This document shows positions 36,587 through 44,286 of a stretch of DNA of 64,000 bases, piece by piece; within the stretch, counting starts at the first letter, position 1; every line of letters starts with the position of its first letter. Under the pieces are notes generated by a model, which had not been told where the DNA came from, made no database searches, and was given only the letters and a program-made list of their open reading frames with translations. Source of the stretch: Corynebacterium auris (GTDB lineage Bacteria > Actinomycetota > Actinomycetes > Mycobacteriales > Mycobacteriaceae); the NCBI RefSeq assembly GCF_030408575.1, contig NZ_CP047047.1, forward strand, positions 2,225,275 to 2,289,274, given 5' to 3'. The position numbers were made by a program, and so were the translations under genes.

Positions 36587-37140
36587 CTAACAACTTGCGG
36601 CGGTGGTCAGTGCGCCTCCCGCTGCGTGACAACCAGCCGCGGTTAGAGCACCCGTAACAACGCCGGGAGCGGTAGCGATCGTGGCTGGTACGCACACCAG
36701 GCCGTCCCAGGCTGTTTGAATTCCCCACTTCACCCACTTGTTGTCGGTACAGCCTCGAAAAGAAGGACCCTCCTGCACGGCGAAGACTTCATTTTTCTCT
36801 TCATCCATCCAAAGTGTCATCCCTTCCGGGAGGTCTGGATCCAGCTCCACAAGCGCTTTGCCCTCCCCATCGGCAACAACGACTCTTTCATCCACGACTT
36901 TGAGCTGGTCGTCTTTATGGAGTTCGAACCTTAGCCCGTGGGCATTCGGAATGACCTCAACTTTTCGTTCCATCTCCCCGAATTCTCCGAACAGGAACGC
37001 TTCAGGAGTGGATTTATCAGAAGCTGCTGCCTGATCACTTCCGAAGTTGACGGAATCAGCTGCCTGTGCAGTAGGGATTGCTGAGCTGAATCCCATCATA
37101 AAAGCTAGCAATGCCCCCCCAAGGAACGCATGTTCTCCAT
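36587..37140 (-). CDS. Secreted NKW-domain protein (bacteriocin-like precursor), frame interrupted in a G7 tract
   Basis: From TTG at 37111 the frame gives 174 residues. With one extra G in the seven-G run (37114-37120 on the plus strand as C7) it would start at ATG 37140, behind AAGAAGGGG. It would then read MENMRSLGGALLAFMMGFSS, a signal peptide ending at AQA. About 110 polar residues follow. A C-terminal domain of about 55 residues comes last: CTDNKWVKWGIQTAWDGLVC, an Ala/Gly/Thr-rich hydrophobic middle with a Cys, and a final Cys. I do not recognise the family. A processed, secreted peptide with the downstream membrane protein as immunity partner is plausible. In the given sequence the best start is out of frame. 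Confidence 0.65.
37114..37120 (-). repeat. G7 tract at the signal-peptide start of the secreted protein
   Basis: Minus strand CCTTGGGGGGGCATTG. Seven G give a stop (TAG) at codon 12 after the ATG at 37140; eight would open the frame to the whole protein. Phase variation, mutation or base-calling error are all possible. Confidence 0.6.
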
Positions 37141-37294
37141 GTTGGTACCCCTTCTTCAGATCGATTGAGCGAGGTTTCGCTCGTCAACGACATTACGTGC
37201 CGTGCATTACCGCTTTCTGCCTGCAGGAATACTGTGTACTTTCGTGCACACCCTTTTGGGGCAAGAATGACCAGCCCCACTTCTTCAGCTATCT

Positions 37295-37410
37295 GGCGCA
37301 GCCGCCGACCTGCACGTGCTCGGCGCCGCCAACGCCATCAACCTTGCCTACCGCCCTGGCATGCCGATTACGTGGCGGACCTGGGTGGCCGGGGAAAAGG
37401 GATTCTCAGC
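37295..37410 (+). pseudogene. Diverged duplicate of the hutI 3' end
   Basis: Reads AAADLHVLGAANAINLAYRP then GMPITWRTWVAGEKGFSA, against AAADLHVLDAASAINLAYRP and GMPITWQTWVGGEKVYSA at the true end of hutI (36193-36308). The nucleotide similarity is high with mostly third-position changes. It has no start and no stop at the homologous place. It brackets the secreted/membrane pair, as would a hutI terminus left over after integration or recombination with foreign DNA carrying its own hutI end. Confidence 0.8.
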
Positions 37411-37437
37411 GGAGACCTCAACGGAAAAGACACCACC

Positions 37438-37638
37438 ATGGAGCGAAAGATCATCGCCGCTCTGTTCGTCCTGCTCCTACTCACCGCGGGGTTGCACGAC
37501 TGGCCCTACTGGGCGCAGCTCGCGTTCGGGCTGGCCGCCTTCGGCGCGGTGTTCCTCCCCCACCACGCCCCGAGAGGGTGGCGCAGTTTAGAAGTAGGCG
37601 TAGTTGATCGCCCAGTCCTCGGCCTCGTTGGTGGGTAG
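37438..37638 (+). CDS. Possible small membrane protein
   Basis: A 66-residue frame directly after the hutI duplicate. MERKIIAALFVLLLLTAGL and PYWAQLAFGLAAFGAVFL form two hydrophobic segments; the tail looks like read-through. ACCACC precedes the ATG and there is no clear Shine-Dalgarno sequence. The PYWA segment recalls PYWAYGAKFLAIL of the 89-residue partner protein, so it may be a remnant of a related gene. Its end overlaps a minus-strand fragment. Confidence 0.35.
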   Translation: MERKIIAALFVLLLLTAGLHDWPYWAQLAFGLAAFGAVFLPHHAPRGWRSLEVGVVDRPVLGLVGG

Positions 37639-37764
37639 CGCCACCTCGACCGGGCCGAGGGTGGCGGTGCCGGAGCGGGCGGGGCGGGGCGTTGTCGCGG
37701 CAGACACGGACGAGACCTCATGCCCATCCGGCGAACATCCCGCGAACCACTTTCGCCCGCACAC
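37588..37764 (-). pseudogene. Possible truncated lipoprotein
   Basis: A 58-codon frame starting two bases after the DUF5926 stop. It contains WFAGCSPDG, which resembles a lipobox, then a Thr/Pro-rich stretch and PTNEAEDWAINYAYF at the end. The signal peptide expected before a lipobox is missing, so it is either a 5'-truncated lipoprotein or a chance frame. Confidence 0.3.
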
Positions 37765-37766
37765 AC

Positions 37767-38681
37767 CTAGATCGTCACCTGGCGCGACTTGATGTTATCC
37801 AGCTGCTTGCGCTCCTCGGCGCTGAGTTGGGCGTCGTTGGCGTACTCGGCCTCGATCTCCTTGTTCAGGGCCACGAGCGCATCGTCGTAGGACTCCGCCG
37901 CGACGGCCGGGTCGAGGTCCCACACCGGCACGACGGCGCCGTGGGTGCGGAACACCCCGGCGAACTTGCTGCCCTCGCCGAGGTTGAGCTCGCCTCGCGC
38001 CGCGACGCGGGCCAAGGCCGCGAGGATCTTGTTCTCGTTGTCCTCGGGGCGCACCCAGCGGATGTGGGCCTTGCCGCCGCCGGGGTTGACCCACCACACG
38101 GAGCCGGGGACGTCGGCGTGAACCCGCGTCGAGGGGATCACCGCGTCATTGGCGCGGGCGAGCGCCTGCTGCACGTCGGCCGGGACCTGGGCGCCCGACG
38201 GGAACCACCACGCGAAGTCCTGGTGCTCGGTGATGGTGGGGGTTGCGGAGGCGTCGATAAGCGAAGAAAGCTCGGGCTGGTTGCCGTCGGCCACCGTGGA
38301 CTGGAGCGTCTGCCCCGGCTCGGCGGAGAGCACCCAGTTCAGCGCGTAGGCGAGGTCCCGGCCCGGGTTGGCGGAGTGGGAGGCGACCTGCAGCGCGACG
38401 AAGCGCTCGCCGCCCTGCTCCTCGCCGCGGACGAGGGCGGCCCCGGCGCCCGGCAGAACCGTGACCACGTTGACCTTCTCGCCGCGGACCTCGAACTCGG
38501 CGACAGCGGAGGGGACGAACTCCTGCAGCGCGATGAGGTCGGTCTCGGCGGCGAGCCCGCCGTAGGGGCGCGGGTCCTTCTTCAGAGCCTCCCGCTCGGC
38601 GGCGCGGGCGGCGAGCTTCGCCTGGCGGCGGCTCATGCCCTCGGGAAGGTCGTCCTTCTTCTTACGGTTCTTCTTGGCCAT
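37767..38681 (-). CDS. DUF5926 family protein
   Basis: A 304-residue protein conserved in actinobacteria, function unknown. It begins with a lysine-rich segment (MAKKNRKKKDDLPEGMSRRQ), followed by PRPYGGLAAETDLIALQEFV (about 42-61), which is typical of the family, then a mixed alpha/beta body. SecA-like C-terminal zinc motifs are not visible. The ATG at 38681 fits the family; longer frames do not. Eleven bases separate it from the upstream phosphodiesterase gene on the same strand. A 13-mer repeat copy is at 38250-38262. Confidence 0.85.
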   Translation of the reverse strand: MAKKNRKKKDDLPEGMSRRQAKLAARAAEREALKKDPRPYGGLAAETDLIALQEFVPSAVAEFEVRGEKVNVVTVLPGAGAALVRGEEQGGERFVALQVASHSANPGRDLAYALNWVLSAEPGQTLQSTVADGNQPELSSLIDASATPTITEHQDFAWWFPSGAQVPADVQQALARANDAVIPSTRVHADVPGSVWWVNPGGGKAHIRWVRPEDNENKILAALARVAARGELNLGEGSKFAGVFRTHGAVVPVWDLDPAVAAESYDDALVALNKEIEAEYANDAQLSAEERKQLDNIKSRQVTI

Positions 38682-38692
38682 GGGGCCACATG

Positions 38693-39505
38693 TTACCCGA
38701 CGGTGGAGCCCCCGACCGCGGCGCGCGCGAAGGTCTCCACAGCGATGTGGGGCAGGTCCGTGGCAAAGACGTCGACCCCGTTGTCGCGGCACCACAGCAT
38801 GTCCCGCGGCGTGTTCACGGTCCAGGTGTACGTCTTCAGCCCCTTGTAGCCGAGCAGCTTCGGCCGCGCCTTCAGGTGGCTCAGCGCCGGTCCGACGCCG
38901 TAGGGGCGCGAGAGCATGCAATTGTTCTTGTTCCACTTCTTTTCGCGCAGGCGGAACAGGTAGAACGTCTCCAGCTCGGGCGCGAAGTGGGTGAAGTACC
39001 GCATCGCGCGGTGCGAAAACGAGATGAGGTGCACGCGCTCCGAGGTGCGCATTCGGGCGTAGGCGAGCATGCGCAGGGTCTGCTCGTCCACCTCGGGCCC
39101 GTAGCGGGTGGGGTGCTTGGTCTCGATGTAGATGTGCTTATCCGGGTAATCCTGCATGAGCTCGAGGAGCTCCTCGAGCAGCATAATGCGCTGCGGGTTG
39201 TCCTCTGTGCCCACGTTAAGCTCGCGCAGGTCCGCGTAGTCGGTGGCGGAAACCCGGCCCCGCCCGTCGGAGGTGCGCTCCAAAACCGCGTCGTGGAAGA
39301 CGACGACTCGGCCGTCGCGGGTCAGCCGCACGTCGCACTCGATGCCGTGGATGTCCATCTTCAGTGCTGCGTCGAAGGCGGCGAAGGTGAGCTCGGGGTA
39401 GAGGCCCGAGGCGCCGCGGTGGGCGACGATCTTCGGCAGATCCGCCCCGGCGCGCGTAGCTGACGTATTGCCTTTACTTTCGGTGCTGCCCAGCAGTGTC
39501 GTCAC
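38693..39505 (-). CDS. Glycerophosphodiester phosphodiesterase
   Basis: Hydrolyses glycerophosphodiesters to glycerol-3-phosphate and an alcohol. A 270-residue TIM-barrel GDPD: HRGASGLYPELTFAAFDAAL (about 25-44) with the catalytic His-Arg, GIECDVRLTRDGRVVVFHDA (about 52-71) with the metal-binding Glu and Asp and the second catalytic His, and HIYIETKHP near 124-132. No signal peptide is seen, so it is probably cytoplasmic. The GTG at 39505 gives the family-like start; a longer upstream frame overlaps the divergent gene. In one transcript with DUF5926. Confidence 0.9.
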   Translation of the reverse strand: MTTLLGSTESKGNTSATRAGADLPKIVAHRGASGLYPELTFAAFDAALKMDIHGIECDVRLTRDGRVVVFHDAVLERTSDGRGRVSATDYADLRELNVGTEDNPQRIMLLEELLELMQDYPDKHIYIETKHPTRYGPEVDEQTLRMLAYARMRTSERVHLISFSHRAMRYFTHFAPELETFYLFRLREKKWNKNNCMLSRPYGVGPALSHLKARPKLLGYKGLKTYTWTVNTPRDMLWCRDNGVDVFATDLPHIAVETFARAAVGGSTVG

Positions 39506-39582
39506 GTGTCCCAAACCTACAACGACCCGCGCGATTGCGCGACCGGAGAAGCCCCCTGCACGCCCGGGCGGGGTTTGCAAGA

Positions 39583-41538
39583 ATGGTCGGCATGTCCTTT
39601 CTCGGGTCCGCCTCGCGCCCACGCCTCCGGGAGATCGTCGCCCACCTCAGCCGCCCCGCGCGCACATCCGCCACGCACCTGCAGGTGGGCCGGGCCGTGG
39701 AGAAAGCGCGGGGGCGCTACGCCCTCAGCCGGCACGGCATCTTCGCCATCCCCCTGTTCGCGGTGGAGGTGTGGGCGGACCTCACGCCAGTGATCCGCAT
39801 GGGCGGGTTGCGGCGCCTGCCCGAGAACTTCGGCGCCGGCGTCATGGGCGCCGAGGCCGCGACCTGGGGCGCGATCTCCCCGTCACTTCTGCCCCACACC
39901 TGGCCGGTCGTCGCGGCCAACGTGGCCATCTGCCAGGGCGTCGGCCACCTCGCGGGCACCGCTCTCAGCGAGCTGGGCCGCGGGCTGCGCCGAGTGATAC
40001 CCCTTCCCGCCCAACCCCGCGCCGCCAGCGCCGCGCTGCACCTCGGAATGAGCGCGGTTACGGTGATCACCTTCGTCCAGTCGCGGCGCCGCCACAACGC
40101 ACAGGTCGAGCTCGTCGAGGGCCAGGAGCAGCTCGAGTTCGCCAAATCACTCGCCGGCATCACCGTGGGCACGCTCGGCTACGGCGCCCTTCTCGCCGTC
40201 GGGGAGGCAGTGCAGGTGCTTATCGACGTCTTCAATATCGTCCTGGGCAAACGCCTGCCGCCGCCGGCTTCGTGGCCGCTCGCCATCGCCGGCGGCGTCT
40301 CGGTATCGCTGCTGTTCACAGACCGCTTCGTCGTGCGCAACTTCCTCTCGCGCGTCTACAGCAAAGCCGAAAAGCTCGACCGCGAGTTCCTCCTCGGCGC
40401 CCCGCGCCCGCTCGAGCGCGAGCGCTCCGGCTCCCCCTCCTCGCTCGAACCGTGGGCCACGATGGGTCGCCAGGGCCGCGCCGTTGTCTCCGGCGGCCCG
40501 CGCAAGCGCGACATCGAGCTTTTGCTTGACGACGCCACCCCCGCCCACGAACCCATCCGCATCTTCATCGGCTTGGATGAGGGCCGCACCACCGAGGACA
40601 TGGTGGAACTCGCCCTCGCCGAGCTCGACCGCACCCGCGCATGGGAGCGCTCGCACCTGGCCATCATGTCCGCCGCCGGCACCGGCTGGATCAACGACTT
40701 CCACACCTCCGGCTTCGAGTTCGTCGGCCGCGGAGACACCGCCATCGTGGCCATGCAGTACTCCTACCTGCCCTCCGTCTACTCCTACCTCGCCGACCGC
40801 GAGTCCCCCACCCGCTCCGCCCGCCTGCTTATCGACGCCATCCGAGCGCGCCTTTCCACCATCCCGAAAAACAAACGCCCGGCGCTCTACCTCGGCGGTG
40901 AATCCCTCGGCGCCTACGGCGTCTGCGACGCCTCCGACAACGTCGACGACTTCCTCTCCGGCATTACCGGCGCCGTGTTCACCGGTGTCCCAGGCTTCAC
41001 CCGCATCCACGGCGAGCTCACCCGCGGCCGCGACTACGGCAGCCCGGAACGCCTCCCCGTCGTCGGCGGCGGCCGCCACGTCCGCTTCTGCGCGCACCCC
41101 GACCACCTCACCACCGACTTCTCCGGCGACAGCTACGCCAACGAGTGGGAAACCCCACGCGCCGTCTTCGCCCAGCACGCCTCCGACCCCGTCGTCTGGT
41201 GGGACTGGTCCCTCGCCTGGCACGCCCCCGACTGGCTCAAAGAGCCCGGCTCCCGCAGCGTGCCCGCCCCGGCAGCACAGCACCTCGACGTCCCCGACAC
41301 CATGCGCTGGGCCCCCTTCATCACCTTCTGGCAGGTGGGCATCGACCAACTCACTTCCCAAAACTGCCCCTCGCCCCACGGGCACAACTACCACGACGAG
41401 ACCGTCGCCTACTGGGCCGCGGTGATGAACGCGGACTTCTCCCCCGCCACCCTGCACCGCATCAGCCTCTGGATCCACCGCGACGCCACCAAGCTGCGCC
41501 ACCCAGCCGGCGGCCGACGCAGGAAGTTCAGCTACTAG
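39583..41538 (+). CDS. Alpha/beta-hydrolase family membrane protein (PF10081 type)
   Basis: A 651-residue protein typical of corynebacteria and mycobacteria. The N-terminal half (about 1-270) has four to five membrane segments. The C-terminal domain has the hydrolase-like block IRIFIGLDEGRTTEDMVELA (about 325-344) and the nucleophile-elbow-like YLGGESLGAYG (about 434-444), so Ser in GESLG is the likely nucleophile. Later FTGVPGFTRIHGELT and PHGHNYHDETVAYW include candidate His. The substrate is unknown, possibly a cell-envelope lipid. ATG at 39583, or at 39592 (both in frame). Divergent from the phosphodiesterase gene. Confidence 0.85.
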   Translation: MVGMSFLGSASRPRLREIVAHLSRPARTSATHLQVGRAVEKARGRYALSRHGIFAIPLFAVEVWADLTPVIRMGGLRRLPENFGAGVMGAEAATWGAISPSLLPHTWPVVAANVAICQGVGHLAGTALSELGRGLRRVIPLPAQPRAASAALHLGMSAVTVITFVQSRRRHNAQVELVEGQEQLEFAKSLAGITVGTLGYGALLAVGEAVQVLIDVFNIVLGKRLPPPASWPLAIAGGVSVSLLFTDRFVVRNFLSRVYSKAEKLDREFLLGAPRPLERERSGSPSSLEPWATMGRQGRAVVSGGPRKRDIELLLDDATPAHEPIRIFIGLDEGRTTEDMVELALAELDRTRAWERSHLAIMSAAGTGWINDFHTSGFEFVGRGDTAIVAMQYSYLPSVYSYLADRESPTRSARLLIDAIRARLSTIPKNKRPALYLGGESLGAYGVCDASDNVDDFLSGITGAVFTGVPGFTRIHGELTRGRDYGSPERLPVVGGGRHVRFCAHPDHLTTDFSGDSYANEWETPRAVFAQHASDPVVWWDWSLAWHAPDWLKEPGSRSVPAPAAQHLDVPDTMRWAPFITFWQVGIDQLTSQNCPSPHGHNYHDETVAYWAAVMNADFSPATLHRISLWIHRDATKLRHPAGGRRRKFSY

Positions 41539-41575
41539 CGGCTCGTTCTGCGGGGCCTTCGCGGGGGGATGATTT

Positions 41576-41671
41576 CGAGTCCGCAATGCGGACTCGCCCG
41601 ACACAATCAACCACGCCGCAAAAAATGGGGTAACTCAACTAATGCTTGGAGTCCGCAATGCGGACTCGCCC
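41576..41671. repeat. Two copies of a palindromic element, 72 bp apart
   Basis: Each copy is GAGTCCGC-AAT-GCGGACTC followed by GCCC (41577-41599 and 41649-41671; 23 bases identical). The first is extended to 9-bp arms by flanking C and G. They lie between convergent genes. No T-run follows, so they look more like a repetitive extragenic palindrome than terminators. Confidence 0.75.
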
Positions 41672-41792
41672 AGACGAACACGGGTGCGCTGGGTCGGTGC
41701 TCTCACTGTCGCCGCTAACGCCGTTATGGCGGTGCGCCCGCGGGGAGATCTATCAATGCACTGCAGATCCTTCCCTCGGGCGCTGGGGCCCG

Positions 41793-42791
41793 CTAACCCC
41801 GCGTACGCGACCCGGCTTCGACGCTGGCGGTGATGAAGTCCGCCGCCTTGTTCAGGTAGAGCTCACCGGTCGGGATTTTCGCCGCGGACGTGAACAGGCC
41901 GTGGGCGTAGCCGGACAAGTGCTCGTAGTGGACAGGTGCGCCCGCCGCCGCGAGTTTGGCGGCGTAGCGCGCGCCCTCCTCGGCGAGGGGATCGTTGTCC
42001 ACGGTGATCACGAAGGAGGCGGGCAGGTTCTCGGGCAGCCGCGCGCGCAGCGGGCTGATGTCAGCCGCGGTGCGGTCGACGCCTTCCTCGATGTAGGTGT
42101 CCACGAACCACCGCATGGTGTCGGCGACGAGCGGGAACCCCTCGTTCAACCGCCGGTAGGAGGTGGAGGTGGCCATGTTGTCCTCGGTGAGGTCCACGGC
42201 CGGGTAGAGCAGGACCTGGCAGTCGACGGGAATGCGGGCGGCGCCCGCCACGGCTTCGTTGGTGAGGATCGCCGAGAGCTGGCCCCCGGCGCTGTCGCCG
42301 GCGAAGCTGATGGAGGTGAGCGTGACCCCGTGGACGTCGTCACGCTCGATAAACCACCTCATGGCTTCGCGGCAGTCGTCGACGGCGGCCGGGTAGCGGT
42401 GCTCGGGCGCCAAGCGGTAGTCCACCGCGAGGACGGGCAGGCCGGTGCGGGCGGCCAGGCGGCGCGCGACGGAGTGGTGGGTACGCAGGTCGCCCATCAC
42501 CCAGCCGCCGCCGTGCATGAACAAGATGCCCGCGGTGGGCTCGGCGAGAGCGGACTCTTCGCGCGGCTCGTAGAGGCGCACGCGGAACTGCCCCACCTCA
42601 AAGTCCTGGTGCTCCGGGGGGCGGTCCTCGCTTAAGGGCGCCGCCTCGGTGTTTTCCACGTAGGTGCGGCGCACGTCCTCGACCGCGTGCTCGTGGAAAG
42701 GCTTCGCCCCGGCCTCGCGGAAGGCCTGCAGGGGGGCGAGGGCGTCCTCGGCAACCGGGCGGTTGGTGAACTCGTCGATAGTCTGCGCCAT
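41793..42791 (-). CDS. Alpha/beta-hydrolase (hormone-sensitive-lipase family esterase)
   Basis: A 332-residue esterase: the oxyanion-hole motif HGGGWVMGD (about 94-102), nucleophile elbow SFAGDSAGGQ (about 164-173), Asp in VDNDPLAEEG and the catalytic His in SGYAHGLFT near the C-terminus. It shares four-base ATG/stop coupling with the upstream monooxygenase. In the order alcohol dehydrogenase - monooxygenase - esterase, it would open the ester or lactone made by the monooxygenase, like the monoterpene epsilon-lactone hydrolase of Rhodococcus; that comparison is inference. Last gene of the run. Confidence 0.9.
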   Translation of the reverse strand: MAQTIDEFTNRPVAEDALAPLQAFREAGAKPFHEHAVEDVRRTYVENTEAAPLSEDRPPEHQDFEVGQFRVRLYEPREESALAEPTAGILFMHGGGWVMGDLRTHHSVARRLAARTGLPVLAVDYRLAPEHRYPAAVDDCREAMRWFIERDDVHGVTLTSISFAGDSAGGQLSAILTNEAVAGAARIPVDCQVLLYPAVDLTEDNMATSTSYRRLNEGFPLVADTMRWFVDTYIEEGVDRTAADISPLRARLPENLPASFVITVDNDPLAEEGARYAAKLAAAGAPVHYEHLSGYAHGLFTSAAKIPTGELYLNKAADFITASVEAGSRTRG

Positions 42792-44281
42792 TACTTCGCC
42801 CCCTGCCCTGCCAGCTCGGACTCGCCGCTGAGGAAGTCCTCCGGGTTAAACTCGGCGGTCAGCGCGTGGTACTCCGCGACGGTGCCGGACCAGTTGTTGA
42901 TCACCTTGCCGTCCTCGTTCTTGTACCAGGAGGAGCAGTCCGAGGAGTAGGCGGACTTGCTGAGGTCGTCCTGCACGTGCTCGTTGAAGCTGCGCAGGGT
43001 GTCAGGCCGGACCTCGAAGACGTCGTCGTGGCCGTCGAGAAGCAAGCTCAGGGCCTGGCGCACGTAGCGGTTCTGCGCCTCGAGCATGGTCACGATCGAG
43101 TGGTGGTTGAGGTTGGTGTTCGGCCCGTACAGGATGAACAGGTTGGGGAAGCCGTCGACGGTCATGCCGAGGTAGGCCTCCGGGGAGTTGCCCCAGCGGT
43201 CGTCGAGGCTCAGCCCGTCGCGCCCGATGATCTCGGTCCCGGCCTGGAAGGCCTGGCTGTGGAAGCCGGTGCCGAAGATGAGGACGTCGAACTCGTGCTC
43301 CACGCCGTCGCTGGTGACGATGCCCTTCGGCGTGATGCGCTCGATGCCCTCGGTGATCAGCGTGACGTTGTCGCGGTTGAACACGGGGTAGAAGTCGTCG
43401 GTGCGCAGGATCCTCTTGCAGCCGAAGTCGAAGTCCGGGGTGAACTTCTCCCGCAGCTCGGGGTCCTGAATCTGGCTTTCCAGGTGCTCCTTGGCCAGGC
43501 GCATGCCCTCGGCGGCGGCGTCCGTCTGGCGGCGGGTGCGCTCGAAGCCAGCCTCGCGCTCGTCGTGGATGGAGTGGCGCAGCTCGCGGTAGACGTCCGG
43601 GTCGCGCTGGAAGGCGGCCAGCTCCTCGTCGGTGAACACCCTCTGGTTACGGGGCAGGATGTAGTTTGCGGAACGCTGGAACACCGTCAGCTGCGCGACC
43701 TCCGGTGCGATCTCCGGGATGTACTGCACGGCGGAGGCTGCGGCGCCGACGGATGCGACGCGCTTGCCCTTCAGGTCGATGTCGTGGTTCCAGCGGGCCG
43801 AGTGGAAGTAGTCGCCCTCGAAGGTGTCCAGGCCCTCGAAGTTGGGGATGCTCGGGGTGCCGAGCTGGCCCCACGCGGGGATCAGCATACGCGTCAGGTA
43901 CTCGGTGCCGTCGGCGATGAACACCCGCCACACCTTGTTGTCTTCGTCCCACTCCGCGCGCGTGACGAGCTGGCTCGTGCGCAGGTACTGCTCGAGGCCG
44001 AACTCCGCGGCCAGATTGTCCAGGTAGCGCAGGAGCTCGTCGTGGCTGCAGAACATGCGGGAGGCGCCGAGGTGGAGGAAGTAGCTGAAGCAGTAGATGA
44101 CGGACTGGGTATCGCAGGCCGCCCCGGGGTACGTGTTGTCGCGCCACACGCCGCCGAGGCGCTCCTCCTTCTCCAGGATGAGGAAGTTGTCCACCCCGTC
44201 CTGCACGAACTGGGCGCCCTGGCCGAGGCCGGAGAAGCCCGCACCGATGATGATTGCGTTGTAGATGTGCTCGTTGCTCAT
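42791..44281 (-). CDS. Flavin-dependent Baeyer-Villiger-type monooxygenase
   Basis: Inserts oxygen next to a ketone carbonyl, giving an ester or lactone, using NADPH and FAD. The 496-residue protein has the FAD fold IIIGAGFSGLGQGAQF (about 10-25). The Baeyer-Villiger fingerprint FxGxxxHxxxW is present as FEGDYFHSARW (about 153-163), ending in WNH in place of WP. The second dinucleotide motif is VGAAASAVQ (about 178-186), and FGTGFHSQAF follows near 335. The substrate is unknown. Five bases separate it from the alcohol dehydrogenase, and it overlaps the esterase start, so all are co-expressed. Confidence 0.9.
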   Translation of the reverse strand: MSNEHIYNAIIIGAGFSGLGQGAQFVQDGVDNFLILEKEERLGGVWRDNTYPGAACDTQSVIYCFSYFLHLGASRMFCSHDELLRYLDNLAAEFGLEQYLRTSQLVTRAEWDEDNKVWRVFIADGTEYLTRMLIPAWGQLGTPSIPNFEGLDTFEGDYFHSARWNHDIDLKGKRVASVGAAASAVQYIPEIAPEVAQLTVFQRSANYILPRNQRVFTDEELAAFQRDPDVYRELRHSIHDEREAGFERTRRQTDAAAEGMRLAKEHLESQIQDPELREKFTPDFDFGCKRILRTDDFYPVFNRDNVTLITEGIERITPKGIVTSDGVEHEFDVLIFGTGFHSQAFQAGTEIIGRDGLSLDDRWGNSPEAYLGMTVDGFPNLFILYGPNTNLNHHSIVTMLEAQNRYVRQALSLLLDGHDDVFEVRPDTLRSFNEHVQDDLSKSAYSSDCSSWYKNEDGKVINNWSGTVAEYHALTAEFNPEDFLSGESELAGQGAK

Positions 44282-44286
44282 AGTGT

